A DNA stretch of 64,000 nucleotides from assembly GCF_963966145.1 (NCBI RefSeq), contig NC_091054.1:11718001-11782000 (forward strand). Direction: 5' to 3'. Position 1 is the first letter of the stretch; every line of letters starts with the position of its first letter. Below the pieces are notes generated by a model. It made no database searches. It saw only the letters and a list, made by a program, of their open reading frames with translations, and had not been told where the DNA came from. A program made the position numbers and the translations under genes. Below, one piece after another: positions 59,147 through 64,000 of this stretch. The DNA comes from Tenebrio molitor. Its lineage: Eukaryota > Arthropoda > Insecta > Coleoptera > Tenebrionidae.

Positions 59147-60766
59147 GGAAAGTTTCCAATTTTTGGATAAAACAGTCGCACGACAACTGGTTTAATCAAC
59201 GATATTGTGTTTTTTTAGGCCGTGTAGAACATAGCAACTCTGCATTACAAAATGTTGTTGTGCGCTTCTGTAAAGCTCTTTAAAGCCGTTTGTATAAAAG
59301 CTTTTCGGTTGCTGTCGCTACTAAGCTTATATCGCTTCAGTAATCTGCATGTGATTTGACAAATAATAACCATGTATTGTTGACTCGTATTGATGTTAAA
59401 AAATTATCAGTCAATAAATCATATATGAGCCATAGAGATAATAATTTTAATTTAGCTCTGTTTTCAAGAACTTAGTAATAAATTTTACGAACAACACAGT
59501 CTGGAATAAGACAAGAAGAAAATTTAAAACTATTTCATTAGCGCACAAGGTAAAACTTTGATTTGCAAATCGAGTTATCAAGATAGCAATTTGCGTGGGG
59601 ACCTGGCGGGCGTTTGCGGTTTGTGTTTTAAATTGTATTTCTTGAATCTGTTGTACGTAGGAATCTGATCAGCGGTTAAAAGCCCATTCCGTGAGGTTGG
59701 AGCAATAATGTTTTCGTGTATCAGAGAGAAGAATCAGGGAAAATGGTTGTGCACATCAGTTGCTGTCCTGCTTTTACCCCTCGCTCACCATCACAGTGAA
59801 CGTCTGGACCGCCTGCAGGATAAAGGGTTGTTATAACTAATGACCCCGTTCGTCTTTATGGACGCGAGCTCCCAGATATTTAGCCACTTTCTATAGGGAA
59901 CCTTTTTATATGAGAAATTTTTATTGACTACAATCGTCGGTTATTAGCTGTCATTAAGTGGGTCCTGTCACATAAATAAAACGCAAAATGAAAGATGCTT
60001 TTCACACTTCTGAATACGTTTCGGGTCAGCAATTAGCAACATGTGTATTAACCTTTACTGCCCCTCTGCTATATTTTTTGGAAACAAATCAATGTGGCAG
60101 ATTCTTTTTTACTAGAATTTTGTTTGAGGATTTTTAAGTAAACGGTACAACGAGTATACAAAAATTGTTTGTGGCCAGTCAGCTAATTATTAATTCAATA
60201 AAATTCCAAATGCCTCACGCCCTCAAAAAATGAACTTTAAACTAAACGTAGTGGTTAGAAAGACTCGGTAACGGATCATGAAATGATTAATAAAAGAAGT
60301 TCCTTGTCAATCATTCGAATACACCCTTTGTAATATAGCGTGAGTACATGCAAGTCGAGCTTACAAGCCATTATCACAATTTATTATTCATTACATTCGA
60401 AGGAATGCATTATCAGGTCCAATGTTTTGGAAAAATAAAATAATGGGTTGATAAATTGATTAGTCTTTCAGAGAAAATATTTGTGATGTAACTCATAAAC
60501 AAACAGATTAAAAAGGTATTGTTTTTTAAATAAATGCGATAAAAAATAGTCGCAAAAATGCTCTTTTATTTTCTCGCCGTTAAATGATATTATCAAATTT
60601 AAATTTGGGCCAGAAAAAGTATAGAAGGAATCAGCAGTTATTTTGGCAACTGTGAAAATATTATGTTGACTTCCTTTCCCTGTTAGGATAACCACCTAAA
60701 ATAAACCCGAGCTTAAGATACTTTCCCTGAAACGTTAAGTGTTGTGAAAGAATATTTGAGAAAATA
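59147..60766. other. Non-coding stretch with one GC-rich patch
   Basis: The part at 59570..59880 is GC-richer. It has a plus-strand pyrimidine tract ending in CACCATCACAG and a minus-strand CTGCAG|GCGGTC ... GTGAGCG pair, but no open exon of useful size follows either. It may be conserved non-coding DNA. No gene is called. Confidence 0.4.
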
Positions 60767-61040
60767 TTGGGTGATTCAAAATGATTGTGGCCAAGTATGG
60801 CAACTATGTACGAAAATTTATGTGGCAACTGTGTGAATGGGGTAGAGTTGACATTTGTATGACATTTCATAAGCGTGCATTTGATTTTTTCAATTCCATT
60901 ACACATTGATTTGACAACTTACAAAATTGCGCGACTATGAACTGTCAAGGAAATGTCAACTCTACCCTACCCACACAGTTGTCACATAAATTTTCCTACA
61001 TAGTTGCCATACTTGGCCACAATCATTTTGAATCATCCAA
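60767..61040. mobile_element. Foldback MITE, TTGGATGATTCAAAATGATT family, copy 2
   Basis: The 274-bp element is flanked by TA, with ends TTGGGTGATTCAAAATGATT and, inverted, TTGGATGATTCAAAATGATT. Orientation is opposite to the copy at 18859, as shown by the off-centre GCGCGACTATGAACTGTCAA block. Arms are near-perfect. Confidence 0.92.
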
Positions 61041-61519
61041 TAGAAGCCTTATGTATAAGGTATAAGTAGAGTTTTATTCCACCAAATATTTGACAAACAG
61101 GTATAAAAGTGATTATTACATAGAGACGTGTTATTATCTTTTGTAATAATTGAAACTGACACGAATTCATAATTATTTATTAATATAAAAAAAATATCAA
61201 CATAACTATTGGATCTGAGTTTGTGACTTACAACGGATGTATCTATTGTATCACATCTGTAGCACGATGAAAACAGGTTTATGCTTGTTCGTTACACGGT
61301 TCACACATTCATGAATGCCCACATCTGTCGAAGGTAGTAGATACATACCTACATTGCTACATTAACATGCCAGTGATTCTGTAATTACAAATAACTCCAA
61401 AAGATTTTACGATAAACATATTTTTAGTAATAACCCAGAAAAACATTAATAAAACGGAATTAGTTCATACTGGTTAAGAAATGCAGACTTAATTCTAATA
61501 AATACATTTTATCTTGAAG
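61041..61519. other. Non-coding stretch
   Basis: AT-rich DNA without a recognisable feature. Confidence 0.45.
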
Positions 61520-62131
61520 CAGTCGAAAATCGCGCCTTTGTGTATCTCCATAGAAACGGTTAAAGTGTCTTTTTTTTTCTGAGCAAAGTAGAAGTACTTC
61601 TAGTCCTAGGAGTAGAAGTGTCCCATAGGCGGATCGATTGAGTCAAATGTAATGTCATTTGAAGTATTTGTCACGATTTATTTATCAGTTATACGAAATA
61701 ATGTAATAATTAAATTATCCCTATTAAAGAAAAGCCTCTAAAAAGGAAAATAACGAAATCATCACCCAATATTTAACCGCTTCCCTTATGGCCTATCACG
61801 AGCCGCCCGTTGTGGGCGTGTCCATGGCGTGAATATAGACGTCAGATGTCATGATGTCAAAATTGAAAAATAACGCAAGATGACCGTTCAGTGTTAATAA
61901 AAAGTAAACAGCTCTAAGTTGTAATCGTTTGCTATTCACATTTTGATAATTTGTTGTAGACTTTATTAATTTCAAGTAAGTTCCAATAATTACAAGAGTA
62001 GTAGGAATTACTGTTGCTTTAAAATTTGAAAATTGTAGGTAATATTAATGAAACTGCAGGAAAAAAAATAAATGAGTTCATGTACGATTTTTTTTGTGAT
62101 CCGCTTGAAGATAAAATAGTACTCATACATA
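61520..62131 (-). repeat. Extended flank of copy 6, inverted homolog of 56806..57370
   Basis: Contains the inverse of the blocks listed for 56806..57370 (ATAGAAACGGTTAAAGTG, GTAGTAGGAATTACTGTTGC, TTTTGTGATCCGCTTGAAGA). It is non-coding. A CATCACCCAATATTTAACC stretch near 61760 resembles the terminus of the TTGGGTGATTC family. Confidence 0.6.
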
Positions 62132-62223
62132 TATATCATTCAGAGTAGGTCTTTTTGTGCTTCGCCCATTTGCCAATCTCTGAACTTGGCACAAAAAGAC
62201 TCACTTCTACTCTTTATGATATA
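62132..62223 (-). repeat. Inverted-repeat element, GAGTAGAAG family, copy 6
   Basis: TATCATTCAGAGTAGGTCTT to AAGACTCACTTCTACTCTTT then ATGATA. The internal GACCGAGACGAAGTC core is deleted, leaving the inverted arms (GTCTTTTTGTGCTTCGCCC and GGCACAAAAAGAC) close together. Confidence 0.85.
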
Positions 62224-62342
62224 ATATACATATGTACTATTAAAATTTTTTCTTTAATCTCCAAGCCTTGATTTATATTTCAACGAAGTCCTACTGCAAA
62301 AGGAGTAAACAATTATAAAAGTGTTTGGTGACAATTTACTTT

Positions 62343-62372
62343 CTTATTCTGATCTTAAAAGATCAGAATAAG
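62343..62372. repeat. Perfect 30-bp palindrome
   Basis: CTTATTCTGATCTT, two bases, then its exact inverse AAGATCAGAATAAG. It lies 20 bp before the TA of the element at 62392. It has no T-run suggestive of a terminator. Confidence 0.7.
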
Positions 62373-62391
62373 ATATATTTATCTATCTATA

Positions 62392-62973
62392 CAGGGTGTT
62401 TTCGAAGTTGAGGCTTTCCTTTTATCATGTGATAGTATGCGTTGTTCTAATGAGTTTTAGCCAAAATCACCTTAGTAAAATATACGGCAATGAAGATACA
62501 ATAAGTTATTTTTTTTAAAATTTTTGAAACCGGTCCTGCTCAAATTTGTGCTGATTTGTTAGAAATTAGAATTGAAAAAAAAATCAAATGAGCATGGACG
62601 TTAATCAAAAATACTGTCAGAGTTGTCATCTAATTAGTCGGAATGGCTTTATCATTACGAAAATAATGAGCTCACAGATATGTTGTTAATGTATGGGCAA
62701 TGTTATCCCGTTATCAGAATGCCGCTGCGGCGTCCAGAGAGTACGCAGAGCGATTTCCAGAAAGACACCATCCTGGGCCCACGTCAGTTATTAATCTAGT
62801 ACAGCGGAAAAATAGACAGGACCGGACTCAAAATTTTAGAAAACAATAAAAATATACAATCAATTATCTCCGTTAATACAAACATTTTACTAAGAAGATT
62901 TAGGCTAAAATTCTTAAGAATAATATATAGTACCTCGTGTTACAAGGAACGCCTCAACTTCGAAAGCAGCCTG
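62392..62973 (+). mobile_element. TIR element, CAGGGTGTTTTCGAAGTTGA family, copy 1
   Basis: The 582-bp element is flanked by TA. Ends are CAGGGTGTTTTCGAAGTTGA then GGC and, inverted, CAGGCTGCTTTCGAAGTTGA then GGC. Inside, 62690..62810 keeps a decayed piece of a transposase N-terminus (see 62992). It is probably a non-autonomous deletion product. Confidence 0.92.
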
Positions 62974-62991
62974 TATATTTATGTCCATATA

Positions 62992-64000
62992 CAGGGTGTT
63001 TTCGAAGTTGAGGCGTTTCTTTTAACATGTGATAGTATGCGTTGTTCTAAAGAGTTTTAGCCACAATCACCTTAGTAAAATGTGTCCGGCAGTGAAGATA
63101 CAATAAGTTAATTTTTTTGAAATTTTTGAAACCGGTCCTGTTTAATTTTCCGCTGATTTGTTAGCAATTAAAATTGACAAAAAAAAAATCAAATGAGCAT
63201 GGACGTTAATTAAAAATACTGTCAGAATTGTCATCTAATTAGTCGGAATGGGTTATCATTACGAAAATAACCAGCTCACAGATATACAGGGTGTTCTCGA
63301 AGTTGACGCGTTCCTTGTAACACGAGGTACTTACTATACATTATTCTTAAGAATTTTAGCCTAAATCTTCTTAGTAAAATGTTTGTATTAACGGAGATAA
63401 TTGATTGTATATTTTTATTGTTTTCTAAAATTTTAAGTCCGATCCTGTCCATTTCTCCGCTGTACTAGATTAATAACTAACCTGGCCCAGAATGGTGTCT
63501 TTCCGGAAATGGCTTTGCAATACTCTCTGGACGCTGCAGATGCATTCTGATAACGTGATAACATTGCCCATGCATTTACAACATATCTGTGAGCTCATTA
63601 TTTTCCTAATAATAAAGCCATTTCGACTAATTAGATGACAACTCTGACAGTAGTTTTGATTAACGTCCATGCTCATTTGATTTTTTTTGTCAATTCCAAT
63701 TTCTAACAAATCGGCGCAAATTTGAGCAGGACCGGTTTCAAAAATTACAAAAAAATTAACTTATTGTATCTTCATTGCCGTACACATTTTACTAAGGTGA
63801 TTTTGGCTAAAATTCTTTAGAACAACGCATACTATCACATGTTAAAAGGAACGCCTCAACTTCGAAAACACCCTGTATTGCTAAAGTATGGGCAATGCTA
63901 TCAGAATATAGCTGCGGCATCCAGAGAGTACGCAGAGCGATTTTCGGAAAGATTCCATCCTGGGCCACGTCAGTTTATTAATCTAGTACAGCGGAGAAAT
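62992..64000 (+). mobile_element. TIR element, CAGGGTGTTTTCGAAGTTGA family, copy 2, interrupted and running off the window
   Basis: It begins CAGGGTGTTTTCGAAGTTGA just 18 bp after copy 1. It follows the copy 1 sequence to GCTCACAGATA at 63286, is interrupted by copy 3, and resumes at 63876 as TATTGCTAAAGTATGGGCAA. The part after 63890 reads YGQCYQNIAAASREYAERFS then ERFHPGPRQFINLVQRR, the DUF4817-like helix-turn-helix found at the N-terminus of mariner-like insect transposases. The right end lies beyond base 64000. Confidence 0.88.
63287..63875 (-). mobile_element. TIR element, CAGGGTGTTTTCGAAGTTGA family, copy 3, nested in copy 2
   Basis: The 589-bp element lies in inverse orientation (its right end TTCGAAAACACCCTG equals the left end of copy 1). 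It is flanked by TA on both sides and inserted at GATA|TTGC of copy 2. The matching uninterrupted site in copy 1 reads CAGATATGTTGTTAATGTAT. The 79-codon minus-strand frame here reads the transposase remnant in a wrong frame and is not a gene. Confidence 0.92.

Noticed and set aside
63470..63709. 79-codon minus-strand frame in the nested element
   Set aside because: It reads the transposase remnant in a shifted frame; the true remnant frame gives the HTH described for this family.
1..64000. tRNA, rRNA, CRISPR arrays or bacterial-type operons
   Set aside because: None was seen on inspection; no cloverleaf with a GGTTCGA-type arm, no regularly spaced direct repeats, and gene structure is eukaryotic.

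Overview
This window looks like AT-rich, gene-poor, repeat-dense genomic DNA from an arthropod, most likely an insect; no tool or database was used to place it. The reasons are a 60-nt GT-AG intron, APE-type non-LTR retrotransposon pieces, and many short inverted-repeat DNA transposons flanked by TA, several starting with an ACAGGGTGT-like terminus. There is no operon organisation, CRISPR array, rRNA or recognisable tRNA.

Two host genes can be supported. (1) A plus-strand two-exon gene (39705..40496, 60-nt intron, AATAAA at 40764) encodes a 243-residue charged protein with an N-terminal coiled-coil-like helix and two copies of a VDIQ-x-[IL]-K-x-KFE motif. (2) A minus-strand gene is seen as two exons (48286..48403 and 41115..41278). 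They join in phase across an intron of about 7 kb and form one immunoglobulin-like domain flanked by phase-1 junctions. Its other exons were not found with confidence, so much of the window is probably intron of this gene. Weaker coding candidates are 51730..52059 (ORF followed by AATAAA), 43023..43283, and a possible first exon at 53700..53803.

Layout. 1-5 kb: a 5'-truncated non-LTR element with an intact RT frame and an (AAT)n tail, then a decayed RT fragment on the other strand. 5-20 kb: non-coding DNA with scattered MITEs. 10.7-12.3 and 20.4-22.9 kb: two copies of a duplicated segment, each ending in a TA-flanked inverted-repeat element. 25-26.3 kb: a second truncated non-LTR element on the minus strand. 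26.7-38.6 kb: a dense series of MITEs, with a nested and abutting cluster at 35.6-38.6 kb that includes a ~780-bp near-perfect foldback. 39.7-48.4 kb: the two genes, with transposase relics and MITEs inside the Ig-gene intron. 48.4-62.3 kb: non-coding DNA, repeat families, and a 1.1-kb element with a transposase HTH relic. 62.4-64 kb: three copies of one element family, one inserted inside another, all carrying a remnant of a helix-turn-helix transposase N-terminus.

The most notable structure is the interplay of several different TA-targeting families (nesting, abutting on shared TA dinucleotides, long hairpins able to form dsRNA). I did not find a clear novel multi-gene system.
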